Both the position numbers and the translations under genes were made by a program. From Mya arenaria (Eukaryota; Mollusca; Bivalvia; Myida; Myidae), in NCBI RefSeq assembly GCF_026914265.1, contig NC_069132.1:28576932-28640931 (forward strand): a stretch of DNA of 64,000 nucleotides, given 5' to 3'. The notes beneath the pieces are model-generated. The model saw only the letters and a program-made list of their open reading frames with translations. It had not been told where the DNA came from and searched no databases. Shown piece by piece: positions 35,801 to 46,894 of the stretch (its first letter is position 1; each line of letters starts with the position of its first letter).

Positions 35801-36773
35801 TATTCCCTGTCTCGCAGCAACTGATAAAAACTCCAGGGAACCACTTCAAATGACTGAAATGCCAAAACAGGCATGGGATTCAGTGAGCATGGATTTCTGT
35901 GGACCATTTCCTGATGGAAAATATCTTCTTGTTTTGATTGATGACTTTTCAAGATTCCCAATTGTTGAAATAATAACATCTCTTAATGCAAAATCAGTTA
36001 TTGAGAAGCTTGACAAAATATTCTCAGAATATGGAATACCTGAAGTACTGAGAACTGACAATGGACCGCCGATGAATAGTGCAGACTTTCAAAACTTTTC
36101 AAAACAATTTGGTTTCAAACACAGAAAAATAACCCCTATCTGGCCTCAAGCAAACGGAGAATGCGAGCGTTTCATGAAAACAATAGGAAAAGTAATTCGT
36201 GCAGCAAAAACTCAAAAAGCAGATTGGCGCACAGACATGTATGCATTCGTACGCAACTATAGAGCTACAAAACATGCGACTACAAAATACAGTCCAGCAG
36301 AACTATTATTTGGAAGACAGATTAGAATAAAATTACCATTTGCACCATCGAAACCTTCAAAGGAAAATGTGCAAGTCAAAGCTCGTGAAAATGACGCATA
36401 TCAAAAAGCTAAAATGAAATCGTACGCGGACGCAAAACGGCATGCAAAGCCGGCAACATTTAACGTTGGCGACTCTGTACTTGTCAAACAACACAAAACA
36501 AACAAGTTCTCCACACCTTTCGACAGTCAGCCATATAAAATTACAAAGATTAACGGTTCGATGATAACAGCGAAAAGAGGGGACAAGTCAATCACCCGCA
36601 ATTCGTCCTTTTTCAAGCTGATAAGGCTACAATACTCCGACAGCGAGGACGACTTCGACGACTTCTACCGTCCTGGCACTGTACGTACGGACGAACAAGA
36701 GCCTTCACAACCGATACGTTCATTGCGAAATCGATACCCCCCAGAACGTTTCCAAGACTTTGTGCAAAAGTGA
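32814..36773 (+). CDS. Gag-pol polyprotein of the Ty3/gypsy element
   Basis: One 1,319-residue frame. In order: a gag-like region with conserved WxxWLxRLE-type start; two zinc-knuckle-like Cys/His segments around residues 215-250 (CRNCGKEYPH, CNFCKKMNHF); an aspartic protease (LVDTGSSINVID, about 315); reverse transcriptase (about 450-630); RNase H (IVADASPVGIAA, about 740); an integrase HHCC zinc finger (HEGHPG...CIPC, about 965-1000); and the integrase core (SMDFCGPF, RTDNGPP, WPQANGECERF). Fused gag-pol in one frame occurs in several invertebrate Ty3/gypsy lineages. Confidence 0.95.
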   Translation: MAQGLPVFPSFNVTETAVDSRWKKWLGRLEIMLVGMDVKDAKRKRALLLHYAGEDVYDIFTTLPDVEETFDAAKQALTQYFAPKKSIEFEVYKFRQAKQEPHENLDSFHTRLRKLGEHCEFANTDKEIKSQIIQGCTSTRLRRKALRSEMSLDEIIKEARSLELSDKNASEIEQSANHNNSYNTCTIRQKRKPNHRQQRQSTNTYRQSQQKTRSCRNCGKEYPHMNGQCPAAGKICNFCKKMNHFEIVCRSKHKQSRPVHTLGTDNCSDCEISDNDKSSNEFAFGLAINSNKPDISCKRLTIKVKVEGHALKMLVDTGSSINVIDEKAYNAMKPKPKLNKTDTKVYAYGSIEAVKIMGQFQAMIETKDKFTTAMIYVTKGNSGNLLSYSTSVSLQVVPEIYSMTSKSEICDKFPKVFTGIGKLKDTQIELFVDNTVQPVVQPHRRIPFHLRKQVEIELKRLEDMDIIEKVDGPTDWVSPIVVAPKPKSKNNEIRICVDMRLPNEAIKRTRHIIPTIDDLIVDLNGSKIFSKLDLNQGYHQLEISKKSRNITTFTTHVGLRRYKRLNFGLTCASEVFQNAIRTSLEGLEGVQNISDDIIVYGSSQEQHDRRLAAALRRLQEKGLTLNKQKCEFNKKTLEFFGYIFSENGFSADKKKCEIIKNTPAPQNASEVRSFLAMTKYVSRFIPNYSTTTEPLRMLVKKDVKFVWEERQQNAFDKLKSDLSSETVMTYFDPKLTTQIVADASPVGIAAIMLQGGKVVSYASKSLTDTEKRYSQTEKENLAIVWAIEHWHIYLFGHKFTVITDAKALEHIYKNPKSKPPARLERWRMKMQAYDFDVIYKPGESNMSDYLSRHPDVTKTKASNAGKIAEEYLSFITYHDVPKAMTLHDIINETSSDNDLQQVMQNVRQSSWKSNYKTNTVLDTLARVKNELTVVTFKNGEVLLHGNRIVLPKQLQQKAISIAHEGHPGIVRTKQLLREKVYFPKMDKMVEDLCNSCIPCLAATDKNSREPLQMTEMPKQAWDSVSMDFCGPFPDGKYLLVLIDDFSRFPIVEIITSLNAKSVIEKLDKIFSEYGIPEVLRTDNGPPMNSADFQNFSKQFGFKHRKITPIWPQANGECERFMKTIGKVIRAAKTQKADWRTDMYAFVRNYRATKHATTKYSPAELLFGRQIRIKLPFAPSKPSKENVQVKARENDAYQKAKMKSYADAKRHAKPATFNVGDSVLVKQHKTNKFSTPFDSQPYKITKINGSMITAKRGDKSITRNSSFFKLIRLQYSDSEDDFDDFYRPGTVRTDEQEPSQPIRSLRNRYPPERFQDFVQK

Positions 36774-37327
36774 TTTATTGTGAAAAGGGCATAATAATCC
36801 CTTTATGGATTTAGATTAATTTACCAATATGCGCATTCTTTGTATGTTTAAGAAATGGAATATTTGTTTACTTTGTTATCATTTTAATTCAGGTCATTTC
36901 GATGCTAGTGCAAATTTCTTTATATGTAACAGTGTAATTCTAGTGACCAGTCTATATTTATTGAACAGACTCAACTTTCTATCGAAAACTGAGTTACCTG
37001 GAATTCTTTGGAATTTACAATCCTCCCAGAGACATGCTATTAATCTCAGAAAACGACCAGTGTAATGACAAACAGATAATTTGTTTTCAAAAACTTTGTG
37101 GTGAATCAAGCAATTAGTGCTCACCGCTGCCATAAATCTGACACCGTTGGACATTAGCTCTATCTGACACTGGCCATAATGCCACAATTCGTAAACTGCC
37201 AGAACATTAACTACTCTCCTAATGAATTGACTATCATGTGGTTAAACAAATTTAATGATTGAAATTGTTTTAATATTAAACTAATCTTTGGCAGATGCTG
37301 AAAGTTTAAATCTGAGAAAAGATGGGA

Positions 37328-37527
37328 TGTTATGTTGTGAGCATAGAAGCTCCGCCTCTATATGCAAATTAGTAACCGCCCTGCTAAGGCACCAAGGTGG
37401 AACCCCTAGAAGTATCAGAGAGGCAGTATGATTCAGACTATTGATGTACTCACATGTTATACACTTGTAGAATAAATGTAGTAAATATTTAAGTGTCTTT
37501 ATTACATACCTACATTAAAACACAACA
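37328..37527 (+). repeat. 3' LTR
   Basis: 200 bp, near-identical to the 5' LTR, preceded by a purine-rich tract and followed by the AGCAT target duplication. Confidence 0.95.
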
Positions 37528-37532
37528 AGCAT

Positions 37533-39403
37533 CTAGATATTTTAAATATCTAATATATATCAACTGTTCATTTTTCAAGCACTGACATGGGGTTATACGG
37601 TCAGTATAGAGACTTTTTTGTTGTGTCACTCTTACTCCGTATCAAATTTTCAAAACGTTGATCTTCTATTTCATGTTGTGCATGACTCGACACAATTCCA
37701 GGTGGGCGGATGAAATACATGAATCTAGTTACCGTTAATTCTTATTGTAAACGATACACATTAAACCGGAGTATGGGTTCTAAAGTGTACATGCATACTT
37801 CAGGCGCGTAGCTGTCTATACGCGAGTATGCGGCTGAATCCACATGATTCTGACAAAAAAAAAACAGGCTGAATCCACATGATTCTGACAAAAAAAAACA
37901 GCCTAAGTTGCAGTATGCGTATTTGACTACATGATCCTAACACTGTTTATTTTACAATACTAACACAAGCACCTCACAACGCCCAGAATGCACCATGGTT
38001 TTCAAAATTTTCCGAGCACAATTATGAATCCTCATGAATAGAGGGCTAGATACGCCCCTGTACTTGCTCATCTAAACCAGTTACCCAAACAATGTGCAAT
38101 AAGATGGTGTATGTGTGTATGCATATGCAATAGAAGGGACACAACCTGAACTCAACATTAGTGTTTCAGCTAGTTATAGAAGGATGCTGCACCATCAAAT
38201 TTGGTACCTCAAGACAGCATGGGCACCCTTCTACCTTCCTAAAATTTAAGATAATCACATTTAATGTTTTGAACATACGTTTTATTATGGTTATGAATAC
38301 ATTCAAATTTTACTATACAGCTAAAACCTTATATTTCTTCAAATTCAGTTCCTTCCATTTTTCTGGAATTATCAATTTTTCATCTTTTTACAGCCTGACA
38401 CAATTGGCCCTTTTCATGCCCCTACCACCCTGTCCATTGTAAAACCTGGTTAAAACTTTGAACATGTGCGAGCAAACTCATTTTGATGCAGCTTATATTA
38501 AAATATATATATTCAAACTTGAGACTGTATTAGGATATGTTCCAATTACTCATGATGCCATCTGCACGGCAATGCAAGGATTCCTCATGAACGTAGCTCC
38601 ACTTAGGCACTAGTCCCCGGCATGCACATGATTTTTAAAATTCCATTTATAACTTGTTAGCATTTTTTTAATCTATTTTTCAAAGTGGAAAACACACATG
38701 CCGCATTAAAAAAAGATTGTGAAGCAGTATGCAGCATCAATGTGCCAATGCCTTCAGAAGGGCTAACCTTAGCAAACTTAGTTTTGAATCCCAGTACATA
38801 TACTTTAAGCGGGGAACCAATCAGCAAACGTTCAACACAAACATGTTTACTGAACGCTTGGCAGCTGGTCATCCTATGCCCCTGTTCCTTTAAGTTAACA
38901 ATGAGTTTTATCATTTTATTCTTGCATTTTAACAAATCAGAACAAAAAATATCACAAACACATGTACACATTGTAGGAGAACTGACATTACTATCACTGC
39001 AAATGGCCTGTACAATATATTTGAAAACATTGAACAAGCTTTGTTTCTTATACTAAATAAAAATAAACTTTCTCCATATTTTTTTATGAGCATAGAAATA
39101 GTTTTATGATGTAAACATAACAGTTAACCATTACTTTGTATTTCAGTTCCAGTATGATGATGATGTTGACAGTTATTTTCATAATAATTAGGATCATTGT
39201 TGAAATAATTTTTGATTCATTATCAACAGTGTTCGAAATTAACACACTGGTTAAATGCCTTCAAGGCATGGTAAAATTCTGAATTTAATTTAGCACATAC
39301 ATACACACATTCAGTTTGAAAGATCATCATTTATGTAGAACCATATTTCCAAAGGTCTGTAGAAGATCTTTGCTCTTAGTTGATCACAGAGTTGATACTT
39401 CTA
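37533..39403. other. Stretch without recognised genes
   Basis: It contains a tandem pair of about 37 bp (GGCTGAATCCACATGATTCT plus an A-run, about 37831 and 37868). Overlapping ORFs on both strands at 38657-39056 show no familiar motif. Downstream it adjoins the last exon of MRPL33. Confidence 0.4.
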
Positions 39404-41037
39404 TCACATGGTCTTCACTTTCTTTATTTCCTTATACAAAACAGTCTCTTGAACTGAAAAATATGAACAATAACATATATAAAATCTGCAACAAAATAAT
39501 AATGAAAAAATATTTATCATAATCAATCATTACAATAGATTGAGTATATAGCTATGATGCTTCATAAAACATATAAATATCGTATTCAAATTAAACAATA
39601 AACACTGTGAACATGTAAATATCATCTTAAACAGAACAGTTGAGTATTGAGAACAGTATATTTGGAATAACTTTATAGCAGACATGACTTTATTTTTAAT
39701 TATTATAGGTCACTTCTATAGAACATGTAGTTAAAACGCCAGGGCAATGTTTTCGACTATGACCCTGCACTTCAACCCACTGCCACATTGTTACCTTCTG
39801 ATGTGATGAAATTGACAATATGCTGTGAACGTGCAAATACCACTCAGAATCGGGCAATAGTTCAGATGTCATCCATCAACCTCAGGACAACAATTTTTAC
39901 TGTTACCCAAATAACCATGAAAAAACTGTATATTATTGAATTTATATATAAACAAGTACTCTAACAGAAATAATACCTAATGGGTCTTTGGCTAGACATT
40001 CCATTTTCCCTTCTTGTTTGGGTCGCATTCGAATAATCTTGTGGCCTGTTCCTGCCGTACTCCTTAAAGCAACCATCAACATCCTGAAACATGTTGAACA
40101 CTATTATTTTAAAGAACACAGATCTCACATCAAAACAAGAACTTGCATAAAAAAGCAACCATCAAGGATGGTAAAAAGAGTTAGGCTACTAGTAGAATGC
40201 ATTAGTTTGGTAAAATTTACTATTGGTCTCTCAACTGTGGATACAACTACAATGTATGAAGATGTAGAAATGTGACTGACTTTCTTCAATATCTTCCCTT
40301 GAACAGATTGTTTTGGTTACATACACAAGTAGCAATTTACACTTTTATTTAAGTAGTATTTAAGAGTAGTGGGGAATATTTTTCAGGAAATCAACTGATA
40401 TTACTGGTATTAGGCATTATATTTTATTATTTTTATTTTAGGTTAGACCCAGCATATGCCCTAGCCTGTTTGTATTAATCAACCAAACTGATGCATTCTA
40501 GCTAAGCTTCCTGTGGTTGGTGCTTAATAAATTATTTCAGAGGTCATGGTTGATAGCAACAGAAATTGATAAGCCCTGCCTTATCTGATATAATTGGTCA
40601 ATAGGTATCAATGAGTTTGTTCAGCTTGCAGTAAGCGTAATAAAATAATGGCCCTAAATTGTCATTTAATGTGGTCCTATTTACAAGATACAAAAATCTT
40701 TATTTAAAGTCAGTTATGTGTTAACAAGAAACAATAGCTCAATGAGCTATTTACCGACATTTAATTTATAATAATTTCTGCCAGGCATTTAGAAATGCAA
40801 TATTACCCCTGGTTTTCAAGTATTTAAGATTCTAACTCACAGAACACGTACCATACATTGTCAAGTATGGAAATATCTTATAAGGGACTTGATTGAAACA
40901 ACTATAATGAGCAATTTGCTTTTGATTGTCGCGAAAATATATGACAAACTGGTTTACTACATTTCAAATTCATAAGGAGCATATCAACTTTAAACAAATG
41001 GAAAGCTTTTGACTTACTTTATCTTCTCTTTGGCCAT
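39404..41037 (-). CDS. MRPL33: Mitochondrial large-subunit ribosomal protein bL33m, three exons
   Basis: Coding exons on the minus strand: 41037-41018 (MAKEKI plus two bases, donor GTAAGT), 40083-39977 (acceptor TTTCAG, donor GTATTA) and 39453-39404 (acceptor TTTTTCAG, stop TGA). Phases agree (20+107+50 = 177 nt, 58 aa; human MRPL33 is 65). The centre reads ALRSTAGTGHKIIRMRPK, matching the S-x-AGTG core of the L33 family. The ending KDPLVQETVLYKEIKKVK matches the DPxxxxxVLYxExKKIxS tail of metazoan bL33m. The protein is part of the 39S mitoribosome near the E site. It lacks the zinc-binding cysteines of some bacterial L33, as animal bL33m does. Intron 1 is about 0.93 kb and intron 2 about 0.52 kb. 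The gene is isolated between the LTR element and a repeat block. Confidence 0.85.
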
Positions 41038-42254
41038 TTCGTATTTATGCAGTAACTTCTCCACAACAAGATAAAAGTTCACTTTTTCTCGCAATGTCAA
41101 TGCATGGTCGTTTTTATTTACCGTCAATATCAGCTAAACCGGTTTGAATCCAAACCCTTGGCACGATCATGGTGCGAAAACGTATTATTACATAAATGTG
41201 TGTTTTATTTTTCAAGTTAATTGAAAGTATCCAATACCAGTATCTTTCGTTTTAAGGAATAAAAATAGGGGAGGATATTTAACGGCAAACTTATATGACC
41301 AATTCGTATAAATAACCTAAGCGGAACGCCTCCCGTCCTCATCCCAAAGTATTTGACCGACCCTGCTTAGAACTATGCGTGCGATTCGTTGTTGTTGTTG
41401 AGTTTATAAAGGTCTGCCCGCGCCCTATAATGGCTGCATTATGGCTTGACCCCGTCACATCCCCAAGTGTGACTTAAACAGAATTTTGAATCCAAAGGGG
41501 GAGTTTTACCCCCATCGGTTGATGGGATATTCGCCAAAGGAGTAATTTTGTACCCAAAATGCCGCGAAACCTGCGATGAATGACATCTAGAGTGGCCCCA
41601 CAGCTCTGAATATTGGATATGGTTTCATTTCTCTAGTCTTAACTACAGTTGTAATTTAGAGCAACGTGCGAATCAGCAAGTCTGTCATCATATATATATA
41701 CCGTATACACCGTTTCCCCCCGATGGATGGAGCGGTTGGGTGATTTTGACAAGCCAAGTGTGACCGCCACCCGGGAAATTATGCTGAGTATTTGCAATTC
41801 ATCCTAAGCAGGATCGTACATGTACTTCGGGCACTTTCAGATTTATACGCATGCAAACTTAATATAGCCGTCCACATGAAATGTTTCCGTGAATTGTAAC
41901 ACCTCAGTTTGTTGAATGCGATGGGATCTGCCCCATCACGTAGGAAAGTTTTTGAAAAATACAGTAATGATCAGAACCGGTTTCAAGCATTCTTAGCTAA
42001 CAAACATTCAGCGAAATTACAAGATACTTAAGCCAGTAAATAATTTGATACTTAGTTCGTAAGTTATTGATACTTATTCTTGATAAAAAATGATACCATT
42101 TTTTTTTAAAGAAAAGGTTACACATAATGACACCATTTTAAGCTATGAAAACATCATATTTACAAAGCAGGCTTCTATAAACAGAAACATATCAATACTT
42201 ATTAAAAACATTTGCACAATAATATTACATTTTATAATACCCCCATTACACTAG
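41038..42254. other. Stretch without recognised genes
   Basis: The first part is the presumed MRPL33 promoter. GC-richer segments at about 41330-41560 and 41700-41830 look like old repeats (for example TTTTACCCCCATCGG). No exon is supported. Confidence 0.4.
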
Positions 42255-43105
42255 ACGAAGGCCATAAAGACCGTTCTACGTCCTGGCAATTTCGACGAAC
42301 GCAGCGAAAACGCGGTCAAATTCTTGAAAAATGCTTAACTCAAGTTCATACAACGTCCTTACTGCGTCCCTGCCAGGCATTCACTGCGTCATACACGTTT
42401 CAAGTACAATCTTTCTGCGCACACTTCACGCGCACACCACGTCCAATGGGTTCTAAATACGATCACACTACGTCCAATGCGTTCTTTGTACGTTCTTACT
42501 ACGACCAGGAAGATTGCGCCACTTACATGTATCAAGTGTTTATCACGTCCTCATTACGTTCTTATGACTTGAGTTTATTTGTAAATGTGATCGAGATGGA
42601 ATTACCGTGTTCTTTTTATAACTGGCCTATTTTTCATTCATATCTAGTGTTGGTATAAAATGAAGCTATAGGGGAGTTGAATCTCGTATTTATACAGGAT
42701 CACCGTTCAGAACATGACAGGACGTGGTAATTAACGGAACCTGATACAAACGCGTCTAAGACGTACTAAGCACCGAAAGAACGTATTAACAACCAAACGG
42801 GGCCTTAGAACTACAACATGGCCCGAACGTACCATAGTCGTAGTTAAAGCGGGGAAAGGTTGAGGTGAGAACTTCATTGACGTAGCAAGAACGCAATGAC
42901 AACCCAGAGACAACGCGATGAGAATGCAGTTCAAACTAGGTTCCATGCCGTCGTTAATACATACGTTCTTATTAAGTTCTTACTACGTCCTGGTTCGACC
43001 ACGTATTCACTACGTTTTTTTAACAAGTTCAATGTCCGCTCACGTCCTTCACGTCCATAAAGACCATACCACGTCCTTATCGGTGTCTTCTGTGTTCCTT
43101 CTACG
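42255..43105. repeat. Degenerate 10-12 bp repeat block with two orientation switches
   Basis: Short units of the type GAACGTAGTA/GGACGTAGTAA recur, as the reverse complement (TTACTACGTCC-like) at about 42255-42570, in forward orientation at about 42710-42935 (for example GACGTAGCAAGAACGCAAT, 10-bp steps), and reversed again at about 42945-43100 (ACGTTCTTATTAAGTTC, 11-bp steps). The block is CpG-rich against AT-rich surroundings. The ORF at 42212-42658 is a by-product of the repeat. Confidence 0.65.
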
Positions 43106-44200
43106 TTGACCAAAATGTTTTTTTGTGATACAGTAGTATGTCGAATAGATTCAAATGTGATTTAATTGTGTCATTTTCGTTTTCAAAAAAACATCTTACA
43201 TTTACTCCATTTCTCTTATGATGTATTATCGTGTTTAGACCAGCATTTTCGAGTTTTGAAAACAAGAATCTCATGCAGACACCGGCGATATATGTATATG
43301 TAAATTGCATCCTATAATTGATAAAATATCACAGGTGCTGAATATGTTATTAGTATGGGCATGATATGTTACACATTAACGACATAAAACTAAATGTGAA
43401 TATTATAGTGAACTATACTAAGATGTGAAGAAAAAAATAACTAGCCGATGATGTTACAATGTTACATTTCATATCCATACATACGGCACATCATTTCAAG
43501 ATTTTATTACAATAACATTAGGAACGTCAAATGTAGTTTATCGGTGATACGGAATATCATATGTCTCGCAGCATCTCAAGCACATCTATTGAAATAGAAT
43601 AACTAATTTTCAGTCCTAAGAGCAAACAAATATACACTAGTCTGGAGGAATCATTGTCATTATTTCATGACCGCAATGTTCCAAGATTGAATCCAAAATA
43701 TCCGTCATTTTACAATGTTACAAGTTATATCCATACAACATGCACATAATAAGACCTTATTATCGGAGATCGGAATATCATTTTTAACGCAGCATCTCAC
43801 GCACATGAATCGTAATAGAATAATTGACAAAACAACAGTCATGATTTTTAGTGATGAGAGCAAATTCGTCTTGACGACTCATTGCCATCATCGACTTGAA
43901 TATTTCAAAATATCCTCATTTTACTACACGTACTTTTATGATACACTAAGTTCTCATTGATCTTAAATGTTTAGTATTGGTTTTAAAATAAAGTTGTATC
44001 GATCCAATCATCGTTACAAAGTGAGTAATAACTATAGAAGGCTTTATTTTTGTACATTGTACTAAGATATACGCAATTTATGAACCCTCGGGTGCAAAAT
44101 GAAAACCAAACTTTGACGAAACTTTGTAAGGCGCGGCCCCCACTTCCTACTTGCGTCACGAGGATCGGTCGGAAGTGGGAACCAAAAAGGACTGTCCCCT
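43106..44200. other. Stretch without recognised genes, upstream of the Gly/Tyr-rich gene
   Basis: AT-rich sequence with two loosely similar segments (about 43440-43600 and 43690-43880, both with CATATCCATACA..., GGAATATCAT... and CGCAGCATCTCA...CACAT), a diverged direct duplication of about 200 bp. No exon is seen. Confidence 0.45.
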
Positions 44201-44202
44201 GG

Positions 44203-44210
44203 TATATAAA
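44203..44210 (+). promoter_or_regulatory. TATA box of the Gly/Tyr-rich gene
   Basis: TATATAAA lies in GC-richer context (GGTATATAAAGCGAG). Transcription would begin near 44233, giving a non-coding first exon containing the CAA/CAT microsatellite at about 44250-44300; its donor is unclear. The acceptor TTCTTTTGCAG lies six bases before the ATG at 44768. Confidence 0.55.
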
Positions 44211-44767
44211 GCGAGATGAAACCCACTATAGACAGCAAAAGCAATAGCTTAACAACAACAACAACAACAACAACATCATCATCATTAACAACAACAACAA
44301 TTGTTACACCACGGTGTCACTAGGGAAATATCGTAAATATATTTTTCTTGTTTATTATCGTTATTTTTGTTTTGTTTTAAATGCTTTCCTTAAAATATAG
44401 TCTGCATTCTAATAAAAGTATGTAAATAAGTTTGAACTTGTATTTATATAAAACGAATTTTAAAATATAAATTTCTTCTAGTTTTGTAGACAATAACGTT
44501 TACAAATTTAAAAAAAATAATTATGTTGTTGTGTGCGCTTAACCGAATACATTAATAACAAGTATTCTGCTCTTCATAACATCATTTTTGCACATTAGGA
44601 AAATTTCAGCTTTGTATAAATAATAAGCTTTCCCAAATGCAACGGAAGACGCGTCGGAACGCATACAATAGTATGTGGCTCCAATAGTTCCGCATCGTGC
44701 AGGTTAAAGGAATAGAAGTCCTATTAATGAAAACAATGGTTTCAACTACGTTTCTTTTGCAGAAAAA

Positions 44768-45574
44768 ATGAACAAGCTCATCTCTCTCGCTCTTGTGGCC
44801 CAGTGCGCATGCGTTGGTCTTGTTCTGTGTTATGGAAGTTACGGAAGTGGAACGCACACAGTCACCAGTAACACCGGAAGTCAGTACATGTACACCGGAT
44901 ATCCCGTAATGGTTGGATACGGAGGCGGTCATGCAGCCGGATATGGATACTCAGGATTTGGATTGGGTGGCGGTGTGGCACGCTCAAACAGCATTGAAGG
45001 AATTTTTGGCAGCATCATTTACCGTAAGTTACTTATTGATTTATTTAATATTTCATAATATTTACACACACCAACAGCTGTTCAAAGATAGCATATATAT
45101 GTTAGTGTCCAAACATCTGATTGATGTAATGTGACTTTTAAATGATTTCATTGGTGAATATTATTTTTGAATAAATATTGACCAATCAAAAAATAGTTTG
45201 GCAAACTTAAGCCAAACCCAAGACTTATCCATCTGTATACAATTGGCTTCTGGACAACTTTAAAAACGTGTAACAAGTGCGTGTAAGCTGACTTTTAAAC
45301 ATCGTTGCTCTCCGGTTTTGAAATTTTGGTTTCATATAGGTAAAACAACATCGCATTTAACAGGCAAATGCATTTGCAACTCCTTGTCAAAGTTCGTATA
45401 GTAGTTACAAGTTTTATAACTTGTTTATCATGGTGGGTTTTTGTTTTACAGGCGCAATCATTTTCAAATTAATCATTATTTATTTCCGTTGCAGTGTTCA
45501 TTTTCGTGTTCCTGATAAAGTTCCTGTTCCCCACCGATGGGAAAAGCGGCGGACTGCTGAACATTGGAAACTAA
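44768..45574 (+). CDS. Gly/Tyr-rich secreted or type I membrane protein, two coding exons
   Basis: Exon 44768-45023 (donor GTAAGT, phase 1) joins 45495-45574 (acceptor TTGCAG), 336 nt, 111 aa. An N-terminal signal peptide (MNKLISLALVAQCACVGLVL) is followed by a Gly/Tyr/Ser-rich segment (VGYGGGHAAGYGYSGFGLGG), then SNSIEGIFGSIIY. Exon 2 supplies a hydrophobic stretch (LFIFVFLIKFLF) and the tail PTDGKSGGLLNIGN. The second hydrophobic segment could be a membrane span, so it is either a type I membrane protein or a secreted protein with a hydrophobic tail. Gly/Tyr-rich secreted proteins are common in mollusc mantle and adhesive tissues; I cannot name this one. A TATA box and AATAAA (45707-45712) frame it. 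Confidence 0.7.
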
Positions 45575-45706
45575 ACGAACATACTTTCGGTTACCCCACC
45601 CGCTACTGGAAACACATTCCGACTGTGCCAAACGACAACCAGCATGCATTCTGTGTTTCTGTATTTGCATAATAATGTTATTTATTGCATTTGTGATTGA
45701 ACATTG

Positions 45707-45712
45707 AATAAA
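45707..45712 (+). terminator. Polyadenylation signal of the Gly/Tyr-rich gene
   Basis: AATAAA about 130 nt after the stop codon, followed by AACATATCATG. Confidence 0.6.
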
Positions 45713-46332
45713 ACATATCATGAACAACTTTCATTCGTATTTGACTGTTTTCAGTAAGAGAAAGTTCGTACCGTGTGAAAGTAGTCGATTGACATATTCA
45801 ACTGACAAAACATGTACTTAGAACAAGAGGAAAAACAAAACGCAATTATTTCAAAGTGTTGTACTATTTGTTTGGAAAAAAACACACTAAAGAAACAAAT
45901 TCAATACTCGAAAGTTTTAAAATAAACCCCGTCCAATGACAGGGTCAACGCCATTTACATAGAACGGAAAAACAGTCACAAACCAGAAACATTAAACAGC
46001 AACACAAAACGCCACAAACACAAACAACACCCTTATATATAAAACTAGCAACTTTAGTAGCCATGTTAAGAATATCTCAGACATTTCATCTTTTATTTAT
46101 TTGATGTTAAGAGGGATATTACCTAATGTGAAAAAGAAGAAGATGATGAAAGGTGTGATTTGTTAGTCGGAAAAGGATAGCCGTGTCATCTTTAGGTTCA
46201 TGTGGACCAAATTTGAAAAGGAAAATGATTAGATCCTAAGACTTGAGTCGCAGTTTGTTTATGATTTTCGGTATCAATCTACATGTATTTAAGTTCCAAT
46301 AACGATGCACCGACGTTTACTAATGGAAGCGC

Positions 46333-46464
46333 ATGGACTTCGTATCGCGTTTTGAACGCGATATGCTCCCCGATGACGTGGCTGTCCGTAGTGCACTTGA
46401 ACTTGAGGCCGCTTGTGGCGCTATCTTCCGCCAATTTCCGCCATTAATTGAGCTCATTTCGTGA
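46333..46464 (+). CDS. Possible 43-aa ORF or exon of unknown kind
   Basis: The ORF reads MDFVSRFERDMLPDDVAVRS then ALELEAACGAIFRQFPPLIE and LIS. It stands out as GC-rich with codon-like composition inside AT-rich DNA. There is no homologue I recognise and no clear splice partner. It may be an exon, a fragment of a repeat, or chance. Confidence 0.2.
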   Translation: MDFVSRFERDMLPDDVAVRSALELEAACGAIFRQFPPLIELIS

Positions 46465-46894
46465 TCTGTTTATTCTTGGGGCGTCGTTTCTGTGCGGCAA
46501 AGATGATTTTCAGCTTCTTTTGGTGGGCTTTGGTGTTCTGACATAGCAGCTAAACCACTCGACACTGGCACCCATAAACCCTTTCAGTGGCTGCGGGAAA
46601 TGAAAACAGGTTATGACCTCTTTTTGGTCCGTATTTGTTTCTTCGGTACCCAGATTTAACATAATATGAAGTGACACTCAGAACTATTGCCCACTCCCCC
46701 AATCCTATAACCAATTTAATCCCATAGACATTGCCAAAATTGCATTCGAAACTATATAAATAGTGTAAGCGAAGCATTGGGGGCAGAAGCTTCATTTTTA
46801 TTTAATCATAAAACACTTTCCTAATAAAAGAAAACAAATAGGAATATGTTGGTTTCTATTGTTACAGTATTTCATGTTAATTTATTAAACAATG

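Larger units (their letters stand above)
32511..37527 (+). mobile_element. Ty3/gypsy LTR retrotransposon, whole-looking
   Basis: The element is 5,017 bp. It has 200-bp LTRs beginning TG and ending CA (32511-32710 and 37328-37527) that differ at about one position, and a 5-bp target-site duplication AGCAT at 32506-32510 and 37528-37532. A purine-rich tract precedes the right LTR. A single long frame at 32814-36773 carries gag and pol. I see no obvious breaks. The near-identity of the LTRs and the intact duplication indicate a recent insertion. Domain order (RT and RNase H before integrase) places it in Ty3/gypsy (Metaviridae); no envelope gene is visible. Confidence 0.95.

Noticed and set aside
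38657-39056. Overlapping ORFs of over 120 aa on both strands.
   Set aside because: No motif, no splice context, and mutual overlap; probably chance.
42212-42658. A 148-aa plus-strand ORF.
   Set aside because: It lies in the degenerate ACGTCC repeat block and its composition follows the repeat.
44250-44305. The CAA/CAT run as a CRISPR-like or coding poly-Gln signal.
   Set aside because: It is a simple microsatellite in the presumed 5' UTR; there are no spacers and no start codon in frame.
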